A stretch of 42,094 bases of DNA from Acidimicrobiales bacterium (GCA_035540975.1 DATLFN010000064.1:1-42094), one strand, 5' to 3'. Positions 8,695 through 16,788 are shown, counted from the first letter of the stretch. Numbers and translations are program-made. Notes: generated by a model not told the origin, from the letters alone.

Positions 8695-11301
8695 ATGACG
8701 CCTGTGCCCAGCGATGCCGGCGACGCGCGTCCGGCCGGACGGAGCGCACCGGTGCCGCCAGGCCCGCCGGCCCGCCGTCGCCGCAGCGCCAGCCTCCGCC
8801 GCCTCCTCCTCTCGATCGCCGTGATTAGCGGGGCCGTCTACGCCGCGTTCTGGACGTCGTGGACGTGGGACCACCACCAGGAGGAGCGCAGACGGGCCGA
8901 GACGGTCGTCCAACGCAATCTCGACCGGGCCACGCTCGGGTTCGTCGGTTTCCTGAAGGCTCGGACGGCCGCCGCGGCCGAGGCGGCGGCGGCCGTCGAC
9001 CCCGGGGCGCCGGGTGGGCCGGCGTGCCCCCTGCCGAGCATCCCGGTCAGCCCCGGCGACGCGCCGATCGAGCGCTACGACCTCGTGCGGCCCGACGGCT
9101 CCCTGGTGTGCACCACGGCTGGCGCCACGAGCGGGCCGGTCCCCTCGGCCCTCGGGGCGCCGTGGCTGGCAACCGACTATCGGCCCGGCTCGCCGTCCGA
9201 CGACTACGTCGACCCGGCGACCGGTCTCAGCGCGTGGGGCGTGGCGTTCCCGGTCGGGAGCGGCGCCGACGCCGCCGTCCTGGCGGCGGTGGTCCAGCTG
9301 GCGCCGGCCAGCGACCAGCTCGGGGGGCTCTTCGGTGACGGGCTCGGGACCGCGTACGTGGTCTCCGACGCCGAGACCGGCGCCATCCTCTCGCGCCCGG
9401 CCGGCACCTCGTGGACGGCGGAGCGCCCCGGCGGGCACATCGTCTTCAGCCGCCGCATCCCGGGAACCGACTGGCAGCTCTCGGCCGGCGTCGACCGGTC
9501 GGTCGCCTACGCCGAGACCTGGGACGAGGTGAAGGGCGGCGCCCTCGCGCTCGTCGCCGCCATAGGGGCGCTCACCCTCCTGACCACGCTGGTCCACCGC
9601 CGCATCGTGCGGCCGCTGGGCGACATCACCGCCGCCGCCCGGCGTGCCGGCGACGGCGGTACGACGTCGCTGGACGAGTCGGGACCGGCGGAGCTGGCCC
9701 AGCTGGCACGCGAGCTCAACCAGCTGACGGCGAGCCGGGCCCGGAGCGAGAACCTGCTGAAGGTCACCGCCGAGCACCTCGCCCACTCCGTGGAGCGTCT
9801 GGACGCCGTGCTTGCCAACTCGGCCGACATGGTCCTGATCGTCGACGGCGACGGCAAGGTCACCTTCGCCAGCCCGGCCGCCGCCGCCGCCTGTGCGCCC
9901 GTCGTCGTGCCCGGCGTCGAGCTGGCGTCGGTGGTCCATCCCGACGACGCGGCCAAGGCGACCGCCCTGGTCCGGCCCGGGGCCCCCGCCGACCCGACCG
10001 TCGAGCTGCGGCTCGGCAGCCACGGCTGCGGCTGGCGGCACGTCGAGATGGTCGCCCGTGACCTGCTCGACCACCCGGCCGTGCACGGGATCGTCATCAA
10101 CGGGCGCGACGTCACCGAGCGCCGGGCCGAGGCCGCCGAGCGCGCCGCCCTGGACGAGCAGCTCCACCAGTCGCAGCGCCTGGAGAGCCTGGGCGCCCTC
10201 GCCGGCGGCATCGCCCACGACTTCAAGAACCTGCTGTCGGTGATCGTGTGGACGAGCGACATGGTGGCGAGCGACCCGGCGGCCGGCCCGCTGCTCGGCG
10301 ACCTCGACGAGATCCGGGAGGCGGCCTCCCGCGGGGTCGACCTGGCGCAGCAGCTGCTCACGTTCGCCCGCCGTGACCAGGCGCTGCCCGAGCCCATCGA
10401 CGTCGGCGCCGAGCTGCTCGCCCTCGCCGAGCTCCTGCGGCGGGCGCTGGGCGACCACATCGACCTCGACCTGCGGATCGACCCCGGCCTTCCCCCGGTC
10501 CGCGTCAACCGGTCGCGTTTCGACCAGGCGATCGTGAACCTGGTCGTGAACGCGCGCGATGCCATGGGTGCGGGCGGCCGGCTGGTCGTCGAGGCGTGCG
10601 AGCACCGCTCGACCGGCGAGCCGGGGCTCGATGCCGGTCCCTGCGTCGTCGTCGCCGTCTCCGACTCGGGGTCGGGCATGGAACCGGAGGTGGCCAGGCG
10701 GGCCATGGAGCCCTTCTACACGACCAAGGCGCCCGGGCAGGGAACGGGGCTGGGCCTCGCCATCGTCCACGGGATCGTCACGTCGGCGGGCGGCGCCGTG
10801 CGCATCGCCTCCGAACCCGGACGGGGGACGACCGTGCGCCTCCTCCTGCCCGCCTCCGACGAGCCCAGCTCGACGACCGCTTACGACACCACCCGCGAGC
10901 CCGCCCTCGGCTCCGGCGAGGTGGTCCTGGTCGTCGAGGACGACGACCCGCTGCGGGCGCTGGTCGAGCGGATGCTGCGGGCCGGCAACTACACCGCCGT
11001 CGGCGCCGCCGACCCGGCGGCTGCGCTCGTGCTGGCCGCCGACCCCGACCAGCGCCTCGACGTGGTCCTCAGCGACCTCCTCATGCCCGGGATGTCGGGG
11101 GCGGACCTGGCCGCCCGCCTGGGCGACAAGCGCCCGGGCGTCCCCGTCATCTACATGTCGGCCTACACCGCCGACATCCTGGAGGAGCTGCTGGAGGCGG
11201 GGAGCTCACCGGTGGTCCTCGAGAAGCCCTTCACGCAGCGCCAGCTGCTGGAGGCCGTCGACGAGGCGCTCAGCCGGTCCAGCGCCGCGTCCGGCCGCTG
11301 A
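8695..11301 (+). CDS. Hybrid sensor histidine kinase with receiver domain
   Basis: Membrane-bound hybrid kinase of 868 residues. The order is: basic N-terminus; TM1 at ~37-55; extracytoplasmic sensing domain ~60-278, PDC/Cache-like by its layout and the YDLVRPDGSLV segment; TM2 at ~283-301; HAMP ~302-355; PAS ~366-470; HisKA with H508 in GGIAHDFKNLL (usual motif is HDFNN); HATPase with N-box around 611-624, DSGSGM and GTGLGLAIV; and a C-terminal receiver domain with VVEDDDP, D794 as phospho-acceptor and K844. With the receiver at the C-terminus and no output domain, phosphate is probably passed to another protein. It is divergent from the pilin-SBP operon and shares its intergenic region, so it may sense or control that system (inference). 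A TTG at 8686 is an alternative start. Confidence 0.92.
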   Translation: MTPVPSDAGDARPAGRSAPVPPGPPARRRRSASLRRLLLSIAVISGAVYAAFWTSWTWDHHQEERRRAETVVQRNLDRATLGFVGFLKARTAAAAEAAAAVDPGAPGGPACPLPSIPVSPGDAPIERYDLVRPDGSLVCTTAGATSGPVPSALGAPWLATDYRPGSPSDDYVDPATGLSAWGVAFPVGSGADAAVLAAVVQLAPASDQLGGLFGDGLGTAYVVSDAETGAILSRPAGTSWTAERPGGHIVFSRRIPGTDWQLSAGVDRSVAYAETWDEVKGGALALVAAIGALTLLTTLVHRRIVRPLGDITAAARRAGDGGTTSLDESGPAELAQLARELNQLTASRARSENLLKVTAEHLAHSVERLDAVLANSADMVLIVDGDGKVTFASPAAAAACAPVVVPGVELASVVHPDDAAKATALVRPGAPADPTVELRLGSHGCGWRHVEMVARDLLDHPAVHGIVINGRDVTERRAEAAERAALDEQLHQSQRLESLGALAGGIAHDFKNLLSVIVWTSDMVASDPAAGPLLGDLDEIREAASRGVDLAQQLLTFARRDQALPEPIDVGAELLALAELLRRALGDHIDLDLRIDPGLPPVRVNRSRFDQAIVNLVVNARDAMGAGGRLVVEACEHRSTGEPGLDAGPCVVVAVSDSGSGMEPEVARRAMEPFYTTKAPGQGTGLGLAIVHGIVTSAGGAVRIASEPGRGTTVRLLLPASDEPSSTTAYDTTREPALGSGEVVLVVEDDDPLRALVERMLRAGNYTAVGAADPAAALVLAADPDQRLDVVLSDLLMPGMSGADLAARLGDKRPGVPVIYMSAYTADILEELLEAGSSPVVLEKPFTQRQLLEAVDEALSRSSAASGR

Positions 11302-11355
11302 CGCGGCCGCGGCGGGAGGCGCACCCGGGCCGGCCGTCCTCCTACGCTGCCGCCC

Positions 11356-11832
11356 ATGCTCCTCGACGGCGTGAACCACGTGGCGCTCCTCACCAACGAC
11401 GCGCAACGACTGGTCCGGTTCTACGAGGAGGTGTTCGACGCCACGATGAGCGGCCGGATGGACGCGGGGGACGGCGCCGTCCTCACCTTCATCGACATCG
11501 GGACCACCGCCCAGCTCAACGTGTTCGAGGTGCCGGGGAACACCGAGGCCGAGCGCCAGACCCCGATGTTCGGGCGGGGCCGCATCGACCACCTGGGGCT
11601 CCAGGCTGCGTCGCTCGACGCCTTCGGCGCGATCCGCGACCGCCTCATCGAGCGGCGTGCCACCGACGGGTTCGTGACCGACTTCGGCGACGTCCTGAGC
11701 GTCTTCTTCCGGGACCCGGACGGCCTGGAGTGCGAGGTCTGCGTCGCCAACCCGGATGCCCGGCCCGGCGTCCGCAACCCCCCGGGGACCCCGGCGGCGG
11801 GGTACCCGGTCGTCGACGCGCCCGACCGCTGA
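11356..11832 (+). CDS. VOC (glyoxalase/dioxygenase) family protein
   Basis: Small cytoplasmic protein of 158 residues with the vicinal oxygen chelate fold. The first beta-alpha unit begins VNHVALLTNDAQRLVRFYEEVF, and the second unit shows GRIDHLGLQAASLDAFGAIRDRL with a C-terminal FFRDPDGLECEV strand. Potential metal ligands are His in NHVAL, His in IDHLGL and Glu in LECEV, the usual VOC positions. Length fits a single-module enzyme or resistance protein; the substrate cannot be inferred. It is separated by 11 nt from the downstream ADP-ribosylglycohydrolase gene and is probably co-transcribed with it. Confidence 0.87.
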   Translation: MLLDGVNHVALLTNDAQRLVRFYEEVFDATMSGRMDAGDGAVLTFIDIGTTAQLNVFEVPGNTEAERQTPMFGRGRIDHLGLQAASLDAFGAIRDRLIERRATDGFVTDFGDVLSVFFRDPDGLECEVCVANPDARPGVRNPPGTPAAGYPVVDAPDR

Positions 11833-11843
11833 CCGAGGGGCGA

Positions 11844-12764
11844 ATGAGGATCCAGGCCGCCCGCGACGCGCTCGACGGGCTGTCGGTCGGCGACGCCCTC
11901 GGCGAGCAGTTCTGCGGGCCGCCCGACGAGATGCGGGCAGCCGCCCTGGCCCGGCGGGCCCGTCCGGCACCATGGCGCTGGACCGACGACACGCTGATGG
12001 CGTCGTCGGTCTTCGAGGTCCTCGCCGCCGGGCGGGAGGACGACCAGGACGCGTACGCACGGAGCTTCGCCGAGCGGTACGAGCCCGGGCGCGGGCACGG
12101 CCCGGCCACTCGAGACCTGCTGTCCGCCATCGGCAGCGGCGGGGACTGGCGCACGCTCGCGCCGGCCGCCTTCGGCGGCCGCGGTTCGTGGGGCAACGGC
12201 GCCGCCATGCGCGTCGGCCCCCTCGGGGCGTTCCACGCCGGGGACCCGGCCGGGGCGGCCCGGGCGGCGGCCCGCCAGGCCGTCGTCACCCACACCCACG
12301 CCGAGGCGGTGGACGGGGCGGTCGCCGTCGCGGTGGCCGCCTCGGTGGGCGCCGCCAGCCGCGGGGGCACCGCTCCGGGATTCGCCGAGGTGCTCGGCGC
12401 CTCGCTCGAACGTCTCGGCGAGACCCGTACGGCGGCCGGCCTCCGCCAGGCGCTGCGCCTGGGGCCGGGCACCGATCCGGCGACCGCCGGCGCCGTCCTC
12501 GGCACCGGCGCCGGGGTCGCCGCCTTCGACACCGTCCCCTTCGCCCTGTGGTCCGCCGCGTGCAGCCCCGACGACTACGAGGAGACGTTCTGGCGCACGG
12601 TCGTCGTGCTCGGCGACCGGGACACGACGTGCGCCATCGCCGGAGCGGTGGTGGGCGCCCGGGTGGGCCCGAGCGGGATCCCGCAGGCCTGGCTGGCGGC
12701 GCGGGAGCCGCTCCCACCGTGGGTCGGCGCCGGGTCCCGGCCCGGGAGCGCCGTCAGCCGGTGA
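11844..12764 (+). CDS. ADP-ribosylglycohydrolase (DraG/ARH family)
   Basis: Cytoplasmic hydrolase of 306 residues that would remove ADP-ribose from proteins or small molecules. Family marks are the N-terminal GLSVGDALGEQF, the metal-binding WTDDT at residues 46-50, the GSWGNGAAMRVGPLGAF segment, TH.HAEAVDGA and the C-terminal GDRDTTCAIAGAVVGARVG. In most relatives this last motif reads GDTDT; the Arg in the third position is a mild deviation and the second Asp of the metal site is kept. The ATG at 11844 has GAGGGG seven bases upstream. Its last codons overlap by 11 bp the end of the convergent acetyltransferase gene. No ADP-ribosyltransferase is seen nearby. Confidence 0.9.
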   Translation: MRIQAARDALDGLSVGDALGEQFCGPPDEMRAAALARRARPAPWRWTDDTLMASSVFEVLAAGREDDQDAYARSFAERYEPGRGHGPATRDLLSAIGSGGDWRTLAPAAFGGRGSWGNGAAMRVGPLGAFHAGDPAGAARAAARQAVVTHTHAEAVDGAVAVAVAASVGAASRGGTAPGFAEVLGASLERLGETRTAAGLRQALRLGPGTDPATAGAVLGTGAGVAAFDTVPFALWSAACSPDDYEETFWRTVVVLGDRDTTCAIAGAVVGARVGPSGIPQAWLAAREPLPPWVGAGSRPGSAVSR

Positions 12765-13230
12765 GCTCCTGCGAGTAGTAGAGGGCACGCTCGGTGGACC
12801 CGGGCGTCTGGACGGCCGAGAACCCGTGACGCTCGTAGAACCGCTGGGCGCCGACATCTCCCTCGTCGACGTTGATCTCGACCAGCTCGGCCCCCCGGGC
12901 GCGCACGGCGGACATCATCAGGTCGACGACGGCGGACCCGGTGCCCCGACCGCGCCGGTCGGCCACGACGTAGAGCTCGTCGAGCAGCGCGACGGGGCCG
13001 GCGTACCACACGTTCGGTCGCAGCGTGGCCAGGGCGACGGCGACCGACGGCGCTCCGGCCAGCACGGCGATGGTCCGGTCCCCGGCGAGCAGGACCCGGA
13101 GCCGGCCGGCGAGCACCTCGACGCCGGGTGACGGCGTGTCGAACTCCTCGTTGAAGTCGTGCAGCAAGCGGGCGACCTCGCCGGCATCCTCGACCGTCGC
13201 CAGCCGCGGGCTCCACCGGTCGTCACCCAC
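12754..13230 (-). CDS. GNAT family N-acetyltransferase
   Basis: Single-domain GCN5-related acetyltransferase of 158 residues. The beta4 strand and acetyl-CoA pyrophosphate loop are clear: LLDELYVVADRRGRGTGSAVVDLMM carries the R-G-R-G-T-G motif A at about residues 93-98. The C-terminal GAQRFYERHGFS is motif B. The start is GTG at 13230. The acceptor substrate is unknown. The 3' end overlaps the convergent ADP-ribosylglycohydrolase gene by 11 bp. The upstream neighbour on the same strand is the TetR gene, 63 bp away, with a hairpin between. Confidence 0.9.
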   Translation of the reverse strand: MGDDRWSPRLATVEDAGEVARLLHDFNEEFDTPSPGVEVLAGRLRVLLAGDRTIAVLAGAPSVAVALATLRPNVWYAGPVALLDELYVVADRRGRGTGSAVVDLMMSAVRARGAELVEINVDEGDVGAQRFYERHGFSAVQTPGSTERALYYSQELTG

Positions 13231-13259
13231 GGCGGCACCGTACCCAGTGCGGTCGGTCC

Positions 13260-13277
13260 GGGCGACCGGCGTCGCCC
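13260..13277 (-). terminator. Short hairpin after the tetR gene
   Basis: GGGCGAC at 13260-13266 pairs perfectly with GTCGCCC at 13271-13277 across a CGGC loop. It lies about 17 nt beyond the stop of the TetR gene and just upstream of the GNAT start. There is no T-tract; it could be a weak terminator. Confidence 0.4.
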
Positions 13278-13293
13278 ACCGGCTCCGGCGAGC

Positions 13294-13968
13294 TCACCGG
13301 CCGCCGCCGGGGCTGCCGTCGTGCGCCGGCGCGACCAGACCGAGGTCGGCGAGGACGGCGTCGAGCACCGCCTCTGCCGGCGGCCACGGGAAGGCGAAGC
13401 GCTGGCCGATCCGGAGGTCCACCAGCCCGTGGCCCGACAGCCAGATCTGGAGGGCGAGGAACCAGCTGTCGCGGGCGGTGGCGGCGCAGGCGCCGGCGTC
13501 GAGGCAGCGCTGCACGGCGTCGACCAGGGCGAAGAACGTCGGAGCGCCGGGGTGGTGCTCGGGATCGTCGCCCACGCCGGCCGGCGCGGCCGCGCTGAAC
13601 AGGACGCGGTAATGGCCGGGGCGCTCCTCGGCGAAGCGCAGGTAGGCCAGGCACCATCGCCGCAGGGCGTCAAAGGGGTCGTCGGCGCTGGCGGCCGCCT
13701 TGCCGAGCAGCTCGTGCAGCTCCGCCCACCGATCCTCCAGCACGGCCACGAGGAGCGCCTGCTTGTCCTCGAAGTGGCGGTAGATCGACGGGGGCGTCAC
13801 GCCGACGGCGGCAGCCACGGCGCGCATGGACAGCCGGTTCGTATCGCCGACCTCGGCCAGGAGGTCGCTGGCGGCGGCGACCAGCTCGCTGCGGAGCCGG
13901 TGGCCCTCGCCGCGGCGGGCCCGGGCCCGGGTGGGCCGTCCCGCAGGAGGAGATCGCCGTTGACGCAT
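13294..13968 (-). CDS. TetR/AcrR family transcriptional regulator
   Basis: A 224-residue repressor. After a basic ~20-residue N-terminus comes the TetR DNA-binding domain (LVAAASDLLAEVGDTNRLSMRAVAAAVGVTPPSIYRHFEDKQALLVAVLEDR) at about residues 29-80. The helical ligand-binding domain follows, ending in a Gly-rich tail. It starts at ATG 13968, 50 bp from the divergent ABC exporter genes. Context strongly suggests it represses that exporter and itself, releasing DNA when the exported compound binds. The candidate palindromic operator lies in the 50-bp gap. Confidence 0.93.
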   Translation of the reverse strand: MRQRRSPPAGRPTRARARRGEGHRLRSELVAAASDLLAEVGDTNRLSMRAVAAAVGVTPPSIYRHFEDKQALLVAVLEDRWAELHELLGKAAASADDPFDALRRWCLAYLRFAEERPGHYRVLFSAAAPAGVGDDPEHHPGAPTFFALVDAVQRCLDAGACAATARDSWFLALQIWLSGHGLVDLRIGQRFAFPWPPAEAVLDAVLADLGLVAPAHDGSPGGGR

Positions 13969-13979
13969 GAGTGAACGGA

Positions 13980-13992
13980 CGTTAGCTTAACG
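13980..13992. promoter_or_regulatory. Candidate TetR operator palindrome
   Basis: CGTTA-GCT-TAACG is a perfect 5-bp inverted repeat around a 3-bp centre. It is located between the divergent tetR (start 13968) and exporter (start 14019) genes. The stretch is AT-richer than its surroundings. Position and symmetry fit a TetR dimer site controlling both genes. Confidence 0.5.
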
Positions 13993-14018
13993 CATGTGAC
14001 CTTTCACGCGTCCACTCG

Positions 14019-15047
14019 ATGGTGCCCATGAGCGAGGGCCCGGCCATCGAGGTGCGCGACCTGGCCAAGCGCTACGAGCCGGCCGGCGTCGACGCGCTGC
14101 GCGGCGTGAGCTTCGAGGTGGCCCGGGGGGAGATCTTCGGGCTGCTCGGCCGCAACGGGGCCGGGAAGTCCACCGCCGTCCGCATCCTCACCACCTTGCT
14201 CAGGCCCACCGCCGGCACCGCCGCGGTGCTCGGCGTGGACGTCACCGCCCGGCCCGCCGAGGTGCGGGCGAGCATCGGCGTGGCGCTCCAGGAGGCGGCG
14301 CTGGACGAGCTGATGAGCGGCCGTGAGCACCTCGTGCTCGCCGCCCGCCTGGCCGGCACGAGGGCGGCGGCGGCCGCCGCCCGGGCCGACGAGCTGCTCG
14401 AGATCTTCGGCCTCACGGGAGCCGCCGACCGCCTGGCCGGCCGCTACTCGGGCGGTATGCGCCGGCGTCTCGACGTGGCCATGGCGCTGGTGCGCGGCCC
14501 CGAGGTGCTCTTCCTCGACGAACCGACCACCGGCCTCGACCCGCAGAGCCGGCGCGCCCTGTGGGAGCTCATCGGCGAGCAGCAGGAGCGGGGGACCACC
14601 GTCCTCCTCACCACCCAGTACCTCGCCGAGGCGGACGAGCTGGCGCAACGGGTGGCCGTCGTCCAGGCCGGCACCATCGCCGCCATCGGGACGCCCAGCG
14701 CGCTCAAGCGCCGCTACGGCTCGACGACCGTGCGCCTGCGCGTCGCCGGCACCGACGCCGAGCACGCGATACGGGAGGCAGCCGGCTCGGCGGAGGTGGT
14801 GGCCGCCGGCGACGGGCGGCTCGTCCTCACCGCCGACGGAGGCGACGCCGCCCTGCCCGCCCTCCTCGGGCGCCTCGCCGCCCTCGGATCGTCGTTCGAC
14901 GAGCTGGAGGTCCGCTCCCCCACCCTGGAGGACGCCTTCGTGGCGCTGACCGGGGCGCAGCTCGAGGCCGACGCCGGCCAGGCGGACGACGGCTCGCTGG
15001 CAGCCGTGCGTCGTGGCCTGGGGGTCGCGGCGGGGACGGGCCGGTGA
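14019..15047 (+). CDS. ABC transporter ATP-binding protein, DrrA-type drug exporter
   Basis: ATPase subunit of 342 residues. Walker A is GRNGAGKST (about 44-52), the signature is YSGGMRRRLDVAMAL, Walker B is LFLDEPTTGLD, followed by the switch His region replaced by TTQYLAEADELA. A C-terminal extension (~230-342) with LEDAFVALTG is characteristic of DrrA-type multidrug and polyketide exporters. It would energise the membrane protein encoded next. ATG at 14019 and ATG at 14028 are both possible starts; neither has a strong ribosome site, so a leaderless transcript is possible. Its stop overlaps the GTG of the permease gene (GTGA), indicating coupled translation. Confidence 0.93.
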   Translation: MVPMSEGPAIEVRDLAKRYEPAGVDALRGVSFEVARGEIFGLLGRNGAGKSTAVRILTTLLRPTAGTAAVLGVDVTARPAEVRASIGVALQEAALDELMSGREHLVLAARLAGTRAAAAAARADELLEIFGLTGAADRLAGRYSGGMRRRLDVAMALVRGPEVLFLDEPTTGLDPQSRRALWELIGEQQERGTTVLLTTQYLAEADELAQRVAVVQAGTIAAIGTPSALKRRYGSTTVRLRVAGTDAEHAIREAAGSAEVVAAGDGRLVLTADGGDAALPALLGRLAALGSSFDELEVRSPTLEDAFVALTGAQLEADAGQADDGSLAAVRRGLGVAAGTGR

Positions 15048-15820
15048 GCGCCGGCCCCGCCCAGGTGCGGATCCTGCTCGCCCGCAACCTGCGCGAAGGC
15101 GTCCGCAACCCGGTGCTCGCCTACGGCCTGCCCGTCGTCATCCCGCTCACCATGTTCGTCCTGGTGGCGAAGACGCTCTACCGGGTCACCGAGCTGCCCG
15201 GCTTCCCCACCACCAACTACGCGGAGTGGATGTCGCCCGCCATCTTGATGCTCACGGCCATGACCGGCGTGGGCTACGCGGCGACCAGCCTGGTTATCGA
15301 CATCCAGTCGGGCTTCCTCGACCGCCTGCGCCTGCTCGGTGCCGAGCCGTCCTCGTTGCTGGTGAGCCGCCTCCTGTTCGACGTCGTGCGGGTGCTCCCG
15401 GCCGGCGCCGCCCTGTTCGTCACCGGGGTCGTCCTGGGGACCGACGTGAACGAGGGCGCCGTCGGCGTGGTCCTGCTGTTCGGCCTCCTCCTGCTGTGGG
15501 CCGCTGCCTATGGCGGGCTCTACTTCGTCATCGCCCTGGCCACGCGCAACGCCCAGGCGCCGCTGGCCCTCGCCCCGCTTTTCCTGCCCCTCCAGTTCCT
15601 GTCGACCCAGTTCGTGCCCGAGAGCCTCCTCCCCCGTTGGGTCCAGATCGTCTCCGCCTGGAACCCCTTCACGTACATGGTCGATGCCGCCCGCGCCCTC
15701 GTCACCGGCCCCCTCGAGGCCGAGCCGCTCCTCAAGGCCCTCGGCGTGGGGGTGGCCCTCCTCGTCGTGACGCAGCTGGCGGCACGCCACTACTTCGCCC
15801 GCGCCGTCGAGGCCGGCTGA
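15044..15820 (+). CDS. ABC-2 type transporter permease, DrrB-like
   Basis: Integral membrane protein of 258 residues with about six TM segments, the ABC-2 layout. Segments include VLAYGLPVVIPLTMFVLV, ILMLTAMTGVGYAATSLV, the cytoplasmic SGFLDRLRLLGAEPSSLLVSRLL loop typical of DrrB, and a C-terminal FTYMVDAARALVTG re-entrant region. It forms the transmembrane part of the exporter with the preceding ATPase. Its GTG start at 15044 overlaps the ATPase stop. The likely inducer or substrate is a hydrophobic drug-like compound, inferred from family and the divergent TetR gene. A large palindrome begins 28 nt after its stop and could end the transcript. Confidence 0.9.
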   Translation: MSAGPAQVRILLARNLREGVRNPVLAYGLPVVIPLTMFVLVAKTLYRVTELPGFPTTNYAEWMSPAILMLTAMTGVGYAATSLVIDIQSGFLDRLRLLGAEPSSLLVSRLLFDVVRVLPAGAALFVTGVVLGTDVNEGAVGVVLLFGLLLLWAAAYGGLYFVIALATRNAQAPLALAPLFLPLQFLSTQFVPESLLPRWVQIVSAWNPFTYMVDAARALVTGPLEAEPLLKALGVGVALLVVTQLAARHYFARAVEAG

Positions 15821-15848
15821 GCCCGGGCCCGACGCGCCGGGGCGCCTC

Positions 15849-15995
15849 AGGGACTGGGATTGAACTACGTGAGTGAAGAGGCGACGCCGGTCTGCCTGCT
15901 CGTCGTGGAGAAGCCGTTGCGAGAACTGGGTTGGGACCTGTTCGATGGCAGACCGGCGTCGCCTCTTCCGAGCAGGTAGTTCAATCCCAGTCCCT
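15849..15995. repeat. 147-bp two-step palindromic element (MITE-like or large hairpin)
   Basis: Two nested perfect inverted repeats: a 20-bp outer pair (15849-15868 with 15976-15995, starting AGGGACTGGGATTG) and a 21-bp inner pair (15876-15896 with 15947-15967, starting AAGAGGCGACGCC). They are separated on each side by unrelated 7- and 8-nt bubbles, and enclose a 50-nt loop. CCTGCTCG at 15895-15902 also complements the right bubble, giving an alternative fold. No transposase is inside and no clear target duplication is seen. It lies between the exporter operon and two broken genes. Confidence 0.85.
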
Positions 15996-16085
15996 CACCG
16001 CACCCGCCGGTACGCTCCCGCCGGGCGGCGTCGCGGGGGTCCTGCCCGCCACCGCCACGATGGTGCCGGGCCCGGTGGCGAGCCG

Positions 16086-16380
16086 CCTTGGCCGCGCCGG
16101 GTGCTCGTGGTCGTCCCGGCCGTGGCGGGCGGGCTGGCCGTGCGGGTGGCGACGACCCGGTCGAGCTGGACCGTCCTCGAGAGCGACGAGGCGGTCGTCG
16201 GCCTGATGGCCCGCAGCATCCTCGACGGCGACGTGCGCGCCCTCTTCCGGGGGCAGCGGTACGGCGGCACGGCGGAGGCGTTCGTCCTGGCCGCGTCTTC
16301 GGCATCGCCGGGCCCTCGACCCTCGCCATCCGCGCCGTTTCGGGGTCGATCGAAGCCGCGGCTGCCCTCCCGGTGTGGCG
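16086..16380 (+). pseudogene. Frameshifted, truncated GT39/ArnT-like glycosyltransferase remnant
   Basis: The plus strand encodes the N-terminal part of a polyprenyl-phosphate-sugar glycosyltransferase of the GT39/PMT superfamily. A TM-like RVLVVVPAVAGGLAVRV is followed by the characteristic LESDEAVVGLMARSILDG and FRGQRYGGTAEAFVLAA (the acidic pair in SDEA is the catalytic-loop mark). The reading frame then shifts by one base near 16293-16297, and the family continues in another frame as VFGIAGPSTLAIRAVSGS and AAALPVWR. All downstream membrane helices (normally ~400 more residues) are missing. Homology stops where the antisense dehydrogenase remnant begins. No reliable start codon is visible. 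Confidence 0.7.
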
Positions 16381-16427
16381 TGGGACGCCGGGGCGGGAGC
16401 CCCGTGCAGGGAGCGGGGGGTAGCCGT

Positions 16428-16788
16428 GGAGGCCCTTGATGCCGCGCTCGGTGTAGCGCCCGTTGCGGCACATGTCCCACGCCCCGGCGCCGCACGGCCC
16501 GCACGGGACGGGGTCCGGTCGGCGGACGATCCCCACCACCAGGTCGCCGGGAGCGAGGTCGCTGCGGGCGGGCGCCGCGACCACTCGTCCCAGCGACTCG
16601 TGGCCGAGGACCAGGAGCCCGGACCCCGGCGGGGCGGCCCCGTACTCTCCGTCGGCGATCTCCACGTCCGTCCCGCAGATGCCGACGGCGACCCCCTCGA
16701 CGAGCACGTCGCCCTCGCCCACCGGTCCGTCGTCATCGGCCACCGCGGCGCTGCCGGCCTGCCCGGGCCGGACCACCATCGCCCGCAT
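16428..16788 (-). pseudogene. Truncated zinc-dependent alcohol/glucose dehydrogenase (N-terminal third)
   Basis: The first ~120 residues are those of a medium-chain zinc dehydrogenase, closest in appearance to glucose 1-dehydrogenases. GICGTDVEIADGEYG carries the catalytic-zinc Cys, VLGHESLGRVV the GHE motif, and CGPCGAGAWDMCRNGRY the structural-zinc cysteines, followed by TERGIKGLHG. Family-like sequence then ends abruptly at about 16428. The frame stays open to 15865, but that part is antisense to the glycosyltransferase remnant and to the palindrome. The NAD(P)-binding Rossmann domain is lost, so it should be inactive. ATG at 16788 shares one base with the GH15 stop (TGATG), so the two genes once formed a glucose-release and oxidation operon. 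Confidence 0.75.

Noticed and set aside
6529-10770. Very long minus-strand open frame (1413 codons) spanning the binding protein and hybrid kinase
   Set aside because: It is antisense or out of frame to two clear genes and its product is low-complexity. High GC suppresses stops, so long shadow frames are expected.
15849-15995. CRISPR array or integron attC site
   Set aside because: Only two arms in inverted orientation with one loop, no direct repeats with spacers, no cas genes, and no attC R-box consensus at the ends.
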